Below are positions 7,964-16,515 of a stretch of 64,000 nucleotides of DNA, piece after piece. Origin of the DNA: Candidatus Flexifilum breve (GTDB lineage Bacteria > Chloroflexota > Anaerolineae > Aggregatilineales > Phototrophicaceae); contig JADKGC010000001.1 in the NCBI GenBank assembly GCA_016717205.1, positions 1,178,001 through 1,242,000 on the forward strand, written 5' to 3'. The notes beneath the pieces are model-generated. The model did no database searches, had not been told where the DNA came from, and worked only from the letters and a program-made list of their open reading frames with translations. Made by a program: the position numbers and the translations under genes. Every line of letters begins with the position of its first letter. Position 1 is the first letter of the stretch.

Positions 7964-8985
7964 CCTTACGTGTCGGCATTGTCGGCGGGAGCGGCTACAC
8001 GGGCGGCGAACTGCTCCGCCTGTTGATCGCGCACCCGAACGCGGAAGTCACGCAGATCACCAGCCGCGAAGGCGCGGGGCAGTACGTCTATACGCGGCAC
8101 CCGCATCTGCGCGGCGCATCCAAGCTGACGTTCGTGCACCCGGACGCGCTCGAAGCCTGCGACCTGCTGTTTCTGGCGCTGCCGCACGGCGTCGCCGCCC
8201 GCGAGATCGACCGCTACGCGGCACTCGCCCCGGCAATCATCGACCTGTCCGCTGATTTCCGCCTCGACGACCTCGCGGCCTATCAGCGCTGGTACGGCGA
8301 AGCGCACCCCGCCCCCGCATGGCTGGATCGCTTCGTGTACGGTCTGCCGGAAGTGCGGCGTGACCAACTGCGCGGCGCGCACTATGCCAGCGGCGTCGGC
8401 TGCAATGCGACCGCCGTCAATCTGGCGATTTTGCCGCTCGCCCGCGCGGGCCTCATTGAACGGGTATCAGCGGCGTTGAGCGTTGGCTCGTCGGAAGGCG
8501 GCAACCAGCCTAATGATGGCTCACATCACCCGATTCGCAGCGGCGCGGTACGCACGTACAAGCCCGCCAATCACCGCCACACCGCCGAAATCAACATGAT
8601 TTCCGGCGTGCGCGTCGACTTCAGCGTGACGGCCATCGAGATGGTGCGCGGCGTGCACGTCGTGGCGCATGTGTACCTCGGCCAGCCCGTCACCGAGAAG
8701 GAACTGTGGAAGCTGTACCGCGGCGCGTATCGCGATGAACCGTTCATCCGCCTCGTCAGCGCGTCGACTGGGCTGCACCGCTATCCCGAACCGCGCATCG
8801 TCGCGGGCACAAACTACTGCGACGTCGGTTTCGCAGTGGATGAAGATGATCCGCAGCACGTCGTCGTGATCGCCGCGCTGGACAACTTGATGAAGGGTGC
8901 GGCCGGATCGGCTGTGCAATGCCTGAACCTGATGCACGGGTTCGATGAACGCGCCGGATTGACTTTCACAGGAATCTACCCATGA
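7960..8985 (+). CDS. lysY: LysY: LysW-aminoadipyl-6-phosphate reductase (ArgC-like)
   Basis: 341 residues of the ArgC/LysY family. The N-terminal NAD(P) motif GIVGGSGYTGGELLRLL and the catalytic Cys in GVGCNATA are present, followed by GSSEGGNQPNDGSHHPIRSG. It reduces the phosphorylated LysW-aminoadipate to the semialdehyde. The start at 7960 is the ATG overlapping the lysX stop; the frame stays open 64 codons further upstream only because it shadows lysX. It overlaps lysZ by 4 nt (8982-8985). Confidence 0.93.
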   Translation: MTLRVGIVGGSGYTGGELLRLLIAHPNAEVTQITSREGAGQYVYTRHPHLRGASKLTFVHPDALEACDLLFLALPHGVAAREIDRYAALAPAIIDLSADFRLDDLAAYQRWYGEAHPAPAWLDRFVYGLPEVRRDQLRGAHYASGVGCNATAVNLAILPLARAGLIERVSAALSVGSSEGGNQPNDGSHHPIRSGAVRTYKPANHRHTAEINMISGVRVDFSVTAIEMVRGVHVVAHVYLGQPVTEKELWKLYRGAYRDEPFIRLVSASTGLHRYPEPRIVAGTNYCDVGFAVDEDDPQHVVVIAALDNLMKGAAGSAVQCLNLMHGFDERAGLTFTGIYP

Positions 8986-9785
8986 ATAATGTTCTCGTCG
9001 TCAAGGTTGGTGGACAACGCGGCGTCGATCTCGAACGCTGTGCCGAAGATATCGCCCGCATCGCCCGCACGCGCCCCGTCGTCGTCGTGCATGGCGTCAG
9101 CGCCATGATGGATACGCTGTGCGCGGAACGCGGCCTCCCCGTCCGCACGTTGACCTCGCCGAGCGGGCACAGTTCACGCTACACCGACCCCGCTACCCGC
9201 GATGTGTTCGTGGAAGCGGCGGAACGCGTCAACGCACAGTTGGTCAGCCTGCTGCGCCAACACGGCATCGCCGCGCACGGCCTGACCGGGGCGAACGTCC
9301 CGCTGTGGGGCGACCGCAAGGACACCGTGCGCGCCGTGGTTGATGGCCGTGTGCGCATCGTGCGCGACGACTACAGCGGCGCAATCAACCGCGTCGACGC
9401 CACCCCGATCCGCCGGGCGCTGCATGCGGGCGAAGTCGCGGTCGTACCGCCGCTGGCCAACAGCGCCGATGGTTTCCTCAATGTGGATGGCGACCGCGCG
9501 GGTGCGGCGCTGGCGGGTGGCATCAACGCCGCCGAATACCTGATCCTGAGCGGCGTGCGCGGCCTGTACCGCCAGTTCCCCGACGAAACCAGCTTCGTGC
9601 CACAGGTCAGCGGGCGCGACATGGACGCGGCACTCGGTTGGGCGGAAGGCCGCATGAAGCGCAAGGTGATCGGCGCGCAGGAAGCACTGCGCGCGGGCGT
9701 CCCGCGCGTGATCATCGGCGATGGCCGCGTGCATGCTCCCATCAGCACGGCGTTGGATGGCGCGGGCACGGAGTTCCGCCTGTGA
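8982..9785 (+). CDS. lysZ: LysZ: LysW-aminoadipate kinase (ArgB-like)
   Basis: 267 residues of the amino acid kinase family, starting VVKVGGQRG and containing the SGVRGLYRQFPDE loop and the C-terminal GRMKRKVIGAQEAL region. It phosphorylates the side-chain carboxyl of LysW-bound aminoadipate, the step before LysY. Both ends overlap neighbours by 4 nt (ATGA with lysY, GTGA with lysJ), so the lysX-Y-Z-J block is tightly coupled. Confidence 0.93.
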   Translation: MNNVLVVKVGGQRGVDLERCAEDIARIARTRPVVVVHGVSAMMDTLCAERGLPVRTLTSPSGHSSRYTDPATRDVFVEAAERVNAQLVSLLRQHGIAAHGLTGANVPLWGDRKDTVRAVVDGRVRIVRDDYSGAINRVDATPIRRALHAGEVAVVPPLANSADGFLNVDGDRAGAALAGGINAAEYLILSGVRGLYRQFPDETSFVPQVSGRDMDAALGWAEGRMKRKVIGAQEALRAGVPRVIIGDGRVHAPISTALDGAGTEFRL

Positions 9786-10951
9786 CGCTCACGTTGACCA
9801 CGACGCAGATCGAAGATCAGCATACGTCGGGCACCTACAGCAAGCGCCCGCTCACGTTGGTGCGCGGCGCGGGTTGCACCGTGTGGGATGACGCGGGCAA
9901 CGCCTACTTGGACGCAACCAGCGGCATGGGCGTCGCCCTGCTCGGTCACGCGCATCCGGCGGTCGTCGCTGCGATCAGCGCGCAGGCGGCGACGCTCATC
10001 ACCAGCGCGGAGATCTTCTACAACGACCGCCGCGCCGAACTCTATGCCCTCTTGCACGATATCACCGGCTTTGAGCGGTATTTCTTGTGCAACAGCGGCA
10101 CGGAAGCGATGGAAGGCGCGCTCAAGATCGCGCGCTTGCTCACCGGTCGACGTGGCATTGTCGCGGCGAAGCGCTCATTTCATGGGCGCACGCTCGGCGC
10201 GGTCGGCTTGACATGGAATCCGGCGTATCGTGAGCCCTTTGAGGGTTGGACGCCGGAAGGTGTGACCCACATCGCCTACAACAACCTCGCCGATGCGGAC
10301 GCCGCTATCAATGAGAATACTGCCGCCGTCGTGATCGAAGCGGTGCAGGGCGAAGGCGGCGTCTACCCCGCCGATCCCGCTTTTCTGCGCGGCCTGCGCG
10401 ACCTGTGCACCCAGCGCGGCGCACTGCTCATCATCGACGAAATCCAGATGGGTTTAGGCCGCACCGGACGCTGGTTCGGCTACCAGCACGCGGAGATTCA
10501 GCCCGATATGATCACGCTGGGCAAGGGACTGGCGGGCGGCGTGCCGATGGGCGCGGTCGCGTGGAATGGTCGGCAGATCGAAGCGGGGACGCACGGCAGC
10601 ACCTTCGGCGGCAATCCGCTGGCGTGCGCGGCGGCGATCGCCTCGCTGACCGCCCTGCGTGACCTCAATGCGCCGGAACGCACCGCGCAGATCGGCGGGC
10701 GTCTGCTCGACCGTCTGCGCGCCGACCAACCCGCCAGCGTGCGCGAAGTCCGCGGCCTCGGCCTGATAATCGGCCTCGAACTGAAGGGGCGTGTGACGCC
10801 CGTCATTCAGGCGCTGCAAGCGCGCGGCGTGCTGGCGCTCGTCGCCGGCAAGACCGTACTGCGTCTGCTGCCGCCGCTCATCCTCACGGACGAAGAAGCG
10901 GATCGCCTTGCCGACACGGTCTTAGAGGTGCTGCGCGATGACGTTGCCTGA
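9782..10951 (+). CDS. lysJ: LysJ: LysW-aminoadipate semialdehyde aminotransferase (ArgD-like)
   Basis: About 389 residues of class-III PLP aminotransferase. The GTG at 9782 overlaps the lysZ stop. Key features are CNSGTEAMEGALKIAR, the PLP-binding IIDEIQMGLGRTG and the lysine of ITLGKGLAGG that forms the Schiff base. It transfers an amino group to LysW-aminoadipate semialdehyde, giving LysW-lysine. The stop overlaps the lysK start by 14 nt. No separate aminotransferase for 2-oxoadipate (lysN) is in the window. Confidence 0.93.
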   Translation: MTLTLTTTQIEDQHTSGTYSKRPLTLVRGAGCTVWDDAGNAYLDATSGMGVALLGHAHPAVVAAISAQAATLITSAEIFYNDRRAELYALLHDITGFERYFLCNSGTEAMEGALKIARLLTGRRGIVAAKRSFHGRTLGAVGLTWNPAYREPFEGWTPEGVTHIAYNNLADADAAINENTAAVVIEAVQGEGGVYPADPAFLRGLRDLCTQRGALLIIDEIQMGLGRTGRWFGYQHAEIQPDMITLGKGLAGGVPMGAVAWNGRQIEAGTHGSTFGGNPLACAAAIASLTALRDLNAPERTAQIGGRLLDRLRADQPASVREVRGLGLIIGLELKGRVTPVIQALQARGVLALVAGKTVLRLLPPLILTDEEADRLADTVLEVLRDDVA

Positions 10952-12098
10952 AGTAAATCAAGTTCAACCTCACCCCCCAGCCCCCTCTCCCAAGGGCGAG
11001 GGGGAGTCAAGCACATCCCATTTGTCTCCCCTCCCTGAATTCGGGGAGGGGCTGGGGGTGGGGTCGGACGCCGAACGCCTGCTCATCGACCTTGTGGCGA
11101 TCCCCAGCCCCTCGTACAACGAGGCAAACGCAGTGCGGCATCTCGTCGACTGGATGGCAGCGCACGGCTACGACCAAGCATTCGAAGACGAGGCGGGCAA
11201 CGCCGTCGGCATCATCGGCAGCGGGTCACGAACCGTGATGCTGCTCGGTCACATCGACACGTTTGGCGGCAACCCGCCCGTACGCGTTGACGGCCGCACG
11301 CTCTACGGGCGCGGCGCGGTCGATGCGAAAGGATCGCTGTGTGCGTTCGCCGCCGCCGCATCATTAGCACAAATTCCCGACGACCTACGCGTGGTCGTGA
11401 TCGGCGCGGTCGAAGAAGAGTGCCCGACGAGCAAGGGCGCGCGCCATGCCGCGGGTGCATATCACCCCGACTACTGCATCATCGGCGAGCCGTCCGCGTG
11501 GGATCGGCTGACGCTCGGCTACAAGGGGCGACTGCTGGTCGACTGGCACTGGGAGGGCGGGCTCGCCCACAGCGCAGGTCAAGCCGATACTCCCGCCGAG
11601 CACGCCGTCGCCTTCTGGGAGCGCGTGCGCGACTACGCCGAGCAGATCAATGAGGGACGCAAAGGGATCTACAACCGCCTCGGCGCGACGCTGCAAAGCA
11701 TTCAGAGCGGCGGCGATGGCGTGTACGGTTGGTCAAGCGCGACGGTCGGCTTTCGCCTGCCGCCCGATGTCGATCCGCACGAACTGGCGGCGACCCTGCA
11801 AGCCGAGCATCCGCACATCACCCGCGCTTTCGGCATGGAGCACGCCTTCGTCGCCGAACGCGACTCCGCCTTGAGTCGGGTCATGCGCGGCGCGATCCGC
11901 GCAGAAGGTGGTCAGCCCGCGTTCGTGCACAAGACCGGCACATCGGATATGAACATCGTCGGGCGCATCTGGCACTGCCCGATCCTCGCCTATGGCGCGG
12001 GCGACTCCGCGCTCGATCACACTCCCGACGAACACCTTGATCTGGACGAATATGCGCGGGCGGTGCGCGTGCTCACGCGGGCGTTGTCGAGTCTGTAA
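10938..12098 (+). CDS. lysK: LysK: LysW-lysine hydrolase (M20 peptidase) with repeat-derived N-terminus
   Basis: Up to 386 residues of the M20 metallopeptidase family. Metal-site motifs are VMLLGHIDTFGG, GRGAVDAKGSL and EEECPTSKGA, then IGEPSAWD. It frees lysine from LysW, closing the cycle. The ATG at 10938 lies inside the lysJ end. Residues 11-42 from this start are a translation of the dispersed GGGGAGGGG-class palindrome (10969-11066), low-complexity and rich in Pro, Gly, Ser and Glu. Normal family homology begins at DAERLLIDL near residue 43. Alternatively translation starts at the in-frame GTG 11058-11060, where GGGGAGGGG of the repeat would serve as the ribosome site. The repeat therefore either extends the protein or supplies its start. 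Confidence 0.9.
   Translation: MTLPEVNQVQPHPPAPSPKGEGESSTSHLSPLPEFGEGLGVGSDAERLLIDLVAIPSPSYNEANAVRHLVDWMAAHGYDQAFEDEAGNAVGIIGSGSRTVMLLGHIDTFGGNPPVRVDGRTLYGRGAVDAKGSLCAFAAAASLAQIPDDLRVVVIGAVEEECPTSKGARHAAGAYHPDYCIIGEPSAWDRLTLGYKGRLLVDWHWEGGLAHSAGQADTPAEHAVAFWERVRDYAEQINEGRKGIYNRLGATLQSIQSGGDGVYGWSSATVGFRLPPDVDPHELAATLQAEHPHITRAFGMEHAFVAERDSALSRVMRGAIRAEGGQPAFVHKTGTSDMNIVGRIWHCPILAYGAGDSALDHTPDEHLDLDEYARAVRVLTRALSSL
10969..11066 (+). repeat. Palindromic repeat inside the lysK reading frame
   Basis: Two hairpins of the common intergenic class lie in tandem: CCCCCTCTCCCAAGGGCGAGGGGG around 10980-11003, and CTCCCCTCCCTGAATTCGGG followed by GAGGGGC around 11030-11052. They end in GGGGGTGGGG. The copy keeps the lysK frame open without a stop, unlike intergenic copies, where coding is irrelevant. 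Confidence 0.75.
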
Positions 12099-12351
12099 AG
12101 CAACCTCACCCCCTAACCCCCTCTCCCAAGGGCGAGGGGGAACATGATGCCCGATCTTATGCACGGGGTGGTTGTAGGGGCGCACCACCGTGCGCCCCTA
12201 CGGCAAATGAAAAGGCCATTGTAGGGGCAAGGCGCGCCTTGCCCCTACAAACCGAAACAGATTTCAGGAACGTAGGGACGAGGCCGACCTCGCCCGCTTT
12301 GCCAGCCAACCGAGACACGACGAGCACGATCTCGTCCCTACAGGAGTTTCT
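12099..12351. repeat. Cluster of four palindromic repeats between lysK and homocitrate synthase
   Basis: In order: a GAGGG-class hairpin (about 12101-12142); GTAGGGGCGCAC..GTGCGCCCCTAC (12174-12201); GTAGGGGCAAGG..CCTTGCCCCTAC (12222-12248); and a long GTAGGGACGAG...CTCGTCCCTAC unit (12271-12341). The last one ends two bases before AGGAG, the ribosome site of the next gene. No terminator with a T run and no gene are seen, so the operon probably reads through. Confidence 0.65.
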
Positions 12352-13509
12352 ATGTCGTTTGAGCAATTTTCCGTGATTGAAAGCACCCTCCGCGAAGGTG
12401 AACAGTTCAGCACCGCGACCTTCTCCACTGACGAAAAGCTGGAGATCGTCCGCCTGCTGAACGAGTTTGGCGCGGAAATGATCGAGCTGACCTCGCCGCT
12501 CGCCTCCCCGCAGAGCGAAGCCGACGTGCGCGCCATCACGCGCATGGTGCGCGCCGAAAAGATGCAAACACGCATCCTCACCCACATTCGCTGCAAGCGC
12601 GAAGATGCGGTACGCGCGCTCGACACGGGCGTGCATGGGGTTGATGTGGTGATCGGTACGTCGCCCCAGTTGATGCAGCACAGCCACGGCAAGAGCATCC
12701 GGCAGGTGATCGACGCGGCAGGCGAAGTCCTCTCGTACATCCGCGAGCAAGCGCCGGATGTTGTGCTGCGCTTCAGCACGGAAGACTCGTTCCGCAGCCG
12801 CCCCGCCGATCTCTACCGCGTCTATCTCGCCGTCGCCGATCTCGGTCTCGTTAACCGCCTCGGTGTCGCCGACACAGTCGGCGTCGCGCTGCCGAGTCAG
12901 GTATCCGCGCTGGTCGGGCAGTTGGTCAAGCTGACCGGGCTGGACATCGAGTTTCACGGGCACAATGACAGCGGCTGCGCCATCGCCAATGCGTGTGCGG
13001 CGCTGGAAGCGGGCGCGACCCACATCGACACGACGATCCTCGGCATTGGCGAGCGCAACGGCATCACCCCGCTCGGCGGGCTGGTCGCGCGGCTGTACAC
13101 CATCAAGAAGTCGTATGTCGCCAAGTACAACCTGAAGCTGCTGCCTCGGCTCGACCAGTTAATCGCGGACATCTGCGATATCGACATCCCGTTCAACAAC
13201 TACATCACCGGGTCGAGCGCCTTCATCCACAAGGCGGGCATCCACGCCAAGGCCGTGCTCGCCGATCCCGAATCTTACGAATCGATCAACCCCGACGACT
13301 TCGGCATCACGCGCGGCATCTCCATCGGTCATCGTCTGACCGGGTGGAACGCGATCCGCAACCGCGCCAATCAGCTCGGCTTGACGCTGGAAGACACGAC
13401 CGTGCAGCAGGTGACGCAGACCATCAAGGCGCGCGCCGATGTGCAGCCGCTCAGTTTGCCGGAAGTCGACGACCTGTTGATCGCCGCCGCGAATGGAGTG
13501 TTTGAATGA
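12352..13509 (+). CDS. hcs: Homocitrate synthase
   Basis: 385 residues of the DRE-TIM metallolyase family. The start FSVIESTLREGEQF carries the family's Arg-Glu-Gly catalytic segment. FHGHNDSGCAIANA provides the metal-binding His-X-His, and GIGERNGITPLGG follows. It condenses acetyl-CoA with 2-oxoglutarate, the first step of the aminoadipate lysine route. The sequence is closer to the Lys20/NifV-type than to isopropylmalate synthase because the long LeuA regulatory domain is absent. Placement between lysK and the homoaconitase genes supports the call. The AGGAG ribosome site (about 12342-12346) directly follows a palindromic repeat. Confidence 0.9.
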   Translation: MSFEQFSVIESTLREGEQFSTATFSTDEKLEIVRLLNEFGAEMIELTSPLASPQSEADVRAITRMVRAEKMQTRILTHIRCKREDAVRALDTGVHGVDVVIGTSPQLMQHSHGKSIRQVIDAAGEVLSYIREQAPDVVLRFSTEDSFRSRPADLYRVYLAVADLGLVNRLGVADTVGVALPSQVSALVGQLVKLTGLDIEFHGHNDSGCAIANACAALEAGATHIDTTILGIGERNGITPLGGLVARLYTIKKSYVAKYNLKLLPRLDQLIADICDIDIPFNNYITGSSAFIHKAGIHAKAVLADPESYESINPDDFGITRGISIGHRLTGWNAIRNRANQLGLTLEDTTVQQVTQTIKARADVQPLSLPEVDDLLIAAANGVFE

Positions 13510-13540
13510 ATATGCGATATACATTTGCGCTTACATTGAC

Positions 13541-13640
13541 CCCCTCCCCATCCCTCCCCCGAATTCAGGGGAGGGCGCAAACACAGATCTGTTGGCTCCC
13601 CTCCTCGAATTCGGGGAGGGGCCGGGGGTGGGGTGAATTG
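13541..13640. repeat. Palindromic repeats between homocitrate synthase and lysT
   Basis: Two hairpins of the GGGGAGGGG class stand in opposite orientation (about 13541-13575 and 13592-13635), each with a GAATTC centre. No gene lies in this 145-bp gap. Confidence 0.6.
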
Positions 13641-13654
13641 TTGGAGACTCGCCC

Positions 13655-14911
13655 ATGACCGGCTATACCTTCGCCGAAAAAGTCCTCGCGCGGGCGGCGG
13701 GCGTGAGTGCGGCACGCGTCGGCGATGTGCTCGACGTGCAGCCCGATCTCGTGTTCAGCCACGATAACACCGCCGCCATCCGCCGTATCTTCAAGGAGAC
13801 GGGCGCGCCCGGTATCCTCCATCCCGATCGCGTCGCCGTCACGCTGGATCACGCCGTGCCCGCGCCGACCACCACGCACGCGCAAAACCACGCGGAGATC
13901 CGCCAATGGGTGCGCGAACAAGGCATCCGCCACTTCTTCGAAGTCGGGCGCGGCATCTGCCATCAGGTGATCAGCGAAGAAGCGCTCATCCTCCCCGGCG
14001 AAGTGATCTTCGGGTCGGACAGCCACACGACGCATTTCGGCTGGCTTGGCGCGTTCGGCATGGGCGTCGGGCGCACGGAAATGGCCGCGCTGTGGGCGAC
14101 AGGCAAGCTGTGGATTCGCGTGCCGGAAAGCATGCAGGTGCGCTTGATCGGCACGCGCCGCGCGGGCGTGACTGCCAAAGATATCGCACTGCGGCTGCTC
14201 GGCGATCTCGGCGTGTCCGGCGGGCAGTACGCCTCCATCGAATTCACGGGCGACGCGCTGGCTGATCTGCCGATTGACGAACGTCCGGTGATCCCCAACA
14301 TGATGGCGGAATTCGGCGCGATGAACGCCTATTTGCCGCCCGATCAGACGACGTTCGACTTTCTGGAGGCGAAGCGTTCTCGTGATTACACGCCGCTCTA
14401 TCCGGATGCCGACGCGGAATATGCGCTCCGCCACACCATCGACCTCGACGCGCTCGAACCGCTGGTCGCGCTGCCGCACCTGCCAGATAACGTCACCCCG
14501 GTCAGCGCGCTCGAAGATCAGCGCATTGAACAGGCATTAATCGGCACGTGCACGGGCGGGCGTTACAGCGATCTCGCGGCGGCGGCGGAAGTGCTGCGCG
14601 GGCGACATGTCGCCGTGCGCTTCATCATCATCCCGGCCAGCAGCGAAGTGCTGCTGCAAGCGGCGCGCACGGGCGTGCTCGAAACGCTCATAAGCGCGGG
14701 TGCGACCATCGCGACGCCGGGCTGCGGCCCGTGCATGGGCAATCACATGGGCGTGCCCGCCTCCGGTGAAGCGACCATCATGAGCGGCAGTCGCAATTTC
14801 CGCGGGCGCATGGGCACCGCCGACGCGCCGATCTATCTGGCGAATCCGTACGTCGTCGCCGCCAGCGCCGTCGCCGGGCGCATCGTCAACCCGGAGGAAG
14901 TCTTAGCATGA
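13655..14911 (+). CDS. lysT: Homoaconitase large subunit
   Basis: 418 residues of the aconitase/isopropylmalate isomerase large-subunit family. GSDSHTTHFGWLGAFGMGVG and the three iron-sulphur Cys positions (GTCTGGRYSD and PGCGPCMGNHMG) are intact. It converts homocitrate to homoisocitrate via homoaconitate with the small subunit. LeuC has the same architecture, but the operon context with homocitrate synthase, LysW enzymes and a homoisocitrate dehydrogenase points to lysine. Start ATG 13655 with GGAG upstream; 4-nt overlap with lysU. Confidence 0.9.
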   Translation: MTGYTFAEKVLARAAGVSAARVGDVLDVQPDLVFSHDNTAAIRRIFKETGAPGILHPDRVAVTLDHAVPAPTTTHAQNHAEIRQWVREQGIRHFFEVGRGICHQVISEEALILPGEVIFGSDSHTTHFGWLGAFGMGVGRTEMAALWATGKLWIRVPESMQVRLIGTRRAGVTAKDIALRLLGDLGVSGGQYASIEFTGDALADLPIDERPVIPNMMAEFGAMNAYLPPDQTTFDFLEAKRSRDYTPLYPDADAEYALRHTIDLDALEPLVALPHLPDNVTPVSALEDQRIEQALIGTCTGGRYSDLAAAAEVLRGRHVAVRFIIIPASSEVLLQAARTGVLETLISAGATIATPGCGPCMGNHMGVPASGEATIMSGSRNFRGRMGTADAPIYLANPYVVAASAVAGRIVNPEEVLA

Positions 14912-15426
14912 CCACGCATCGCGTTTGGGTTTACGGGGATAATGTCAACACGGACGTGATTTTCCCCGGCAAATACACCTACACCCTGCAAAAGCCGGAA
15001 GAGATTCGCGCCCACGCGCTCGAAGACCTCGACCCGACCTTCGCGGCCAACGCCCAGCCCGGCGATGTGATCGTCGCGGGCGCGAATTGGGGCTGCGGCA
15101 GCAGTCGCGAACAAGGCGTGACCTCGCTCAAGTGGTCGGGCGTGAGCATGATCATCGCCGAATCATTCAGCGGGCTGTACTTCCGCAACTGCATCAATCA
15201 GGGCGTGCACCCGGTCGTGCTGCCCGGATTAGCTGACAGACTCAAGACTGGTGACACCATCATCGTCGAGGGCGACACGATCTATGTGGGCGCTGAAGCC
15301 TTCCCGATCCCGACGCTGTCGCCGTCGGTGCGCGCGATTCTCGATGCAGGCGGGCTCGTCCCCATGCTGCAAATGCGCTTCAAGGGCGCTGTTGATCCGA
15401 ACCTCGTCATCAAGGGTGAAGGCTGA
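14908..15426 (+). CDS. lysU: Homoaconitase small subunit
   Basis: 172 residues, the swivel domain of the aconitase family. Start GDNVNTDVIFPGKY and ANWGCGSSREQG are the usual small-subunit motifs; the loop after NTD (VIFPGKYTY) contacts the substrate side chain. It starts within the lysT stop (ATGA) and ends at the first base of the next ATG, so lysT, lysU and the dehydrogenase gene are translationally linked. Confidence 0.9.
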   Translation: MTTHRVWVYGDNVNTDVIFPGKYTYTLQKPEEIRAHALEDLDPTFAANAQPGDVIVAGANWGCGSSREQGVTSLKWSGVSMIIAESFSGLYFRNCINQGVHPVVLPGLADRLKTGDTIIVEGDTIYVGAEAFPIPTLSPSVRAILDAGGLVPMLQMRFKGAVDPNLVIKGEG

Positions 15427-16376
15427 TGCCTAAAATTGTGCTCATCAACGGCGACGGCATCGGCGCTGAGGTGATCCCCGCCGCGCATCAGGTGTTGGCC
15501 GCGCTCGATCTGCCGCTGGAATTTGTGTATGCCAATGCGGGCTTCGGCACGTTCGAGAAGACCGGAAACGCCCTGCCCGACGAGACGATTGAACTGTGCC
15601 AATCCGCCGACTCCGCGTTGTTCGGCGCGACGCAGTCACCTATGACCAAAGTCGACGGTTACAAAAGCCCGATTTTGCAGCTCCGCCGCCGCTTTGACCT
15701 GTTCGCCAACCTGCGCCCCGCCCAGCGTGACGCCATCGACCTGCTGATTGTGCGCGAGAACACCGAAGGCATGTACAGCGGGCGCGAACGCGTCGAAGAG
15801 GATGGCGAAACCGCTATCCTCGAACGGGTGATCACGCGCAAGGCGTCAGAACGCATTGTGCGGGCGGCGTGCGAACAGGCGCGGAGTCGGCGCAGTAAGT
15901 TGACCATCGTGCACAAAGCAAATGTGCTGAAAGAGACGTGCGGGCTGTTCCGCCGCGTCGCGCTCGATGTGACCGCGCAGTACGCTGATTTGCAAGTCAA
16001 CGAGCTGTTAGTCGACACGGCGGCGATGGTGCTGGTGCAGGATGCGCCGCGCTTCGACGTGATCGTCACCACCAACCTGTTCGGCGACATTCTCAGCGAT
16101 CTCGCGGCGGGGTTGACGGGCGGCTTAGGCATTGCCGCGTCCGCCAATGTCGGCGCAGGGCGCTTCGGCGTGTTCGAGCCTGTGCACGGCAGCGCGCCGG
16201 ATATTGCAGGCCAGGGCATCGCCGACCCGCGCGCGGCGATTCTCAGCGCGGCGCTCATGCTCGATCACCTCGGCTATGCAGACGCGGCGACCAAGCTGCG
16301 CGCGGTCACGTACGCTACCCCGCACACTGGGTCGACGACGGACACGGTCGCTGCCATTCTGCATCATTTGAATTAG
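15426..16376 (+). CDS. hicd: Homoisocitrate dehydrogenase
   Basis: 316 residues of the beta-decarboxylating dehydrogenase family (isocitrate, isopropylmalate, homoisocitrate). Seen are the N-terminal INGDGIGAEVIPAAH, the substrate arginines in LRRRFDLFANLRP, VHKANVLK and the metal-binding Asp segment TTNLFGDILSDLAAGL, plus EPVHGSAPDIAG for NAD. It oxidises and decarboxylates homoisocitrate to 2-oxoadipate. A leuB function cannot be excluded by sequence alone, but the neighbours make lysine synthesis much more likely. It is the last gene of the operon and is followed by a terminator. Confidence 0.88.
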   Translation: MPKIVLINGDGIGAEVIPAAHQVLAALDLPLEFVYANAGFGTFEKTGNALPDETIELCQSADSALFGATQSPMTKVDGYKSPILQLRRRFDLFANLRPAQRDAIDLLIVRENTEGMYSGRERVEEDGETAILERVITRKASERIVRAACEQARSRRSKLTIVHKANVLKETCGLFRRVALDVTAQYADLQVNELLVDTAAMVLVQDAPRFDVIVTTNLFGDILSDLAAGLTGGLGIAASANVGAGRFGVFEPVHGSAPDIAGQGIADPRAAILSAALMLDHLGYADAATKLRAVTYATPHTGSTTDTVAAILHHLN

Positions 16377-16393
16377 TTTCACACCCTCATGAG

Positions 16394-16430
16394 CCGCCCA
16401 CTTCATCAACGGAGTGGGCGGTTTTGTTTT
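16394..16430 (+). terminator. Rho-independent terminator of the lysine operon
   Basis: CCGCCCACT (16394-16402) pairs with AGTGGGCGG (16413-16421) across a 10-nt loop, followed by TTTTGTTTT. Confidence 0.85.
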
Positions 16431-16470
16431 GGCTAACCGCTAATCGCTAACAGCTAACTGCTCTATTCTT

Positions 16471-16478
16471 GCTATAAT
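16471..16478 (+). promoter_or_regulatory. Extended -10 promoter of the histidine degradation operon
   Basis: TTGCTATAAT (16469-16478) gives an extended -10 (TG-N-TATAAT) with no good -35. The same GCTATAAT appears before the Uma2 gene at 63784-63791. Transcription would start near 16485, some 30 nt before the ftcD ATG; no clear Shine-Dalgarno is visible. Confidence 0.5.
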
Positions 16479-16515
16479 TGCCTTAGTACTTAAATATCCG
16501 AAAGACTCCGCTTTC

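Noticed and set aside
12101..12343. CRISPR-like array of repeats
   Set aside because: The units belong to different sequence classes, are palindromic, have no regular spacers and no cas genes.
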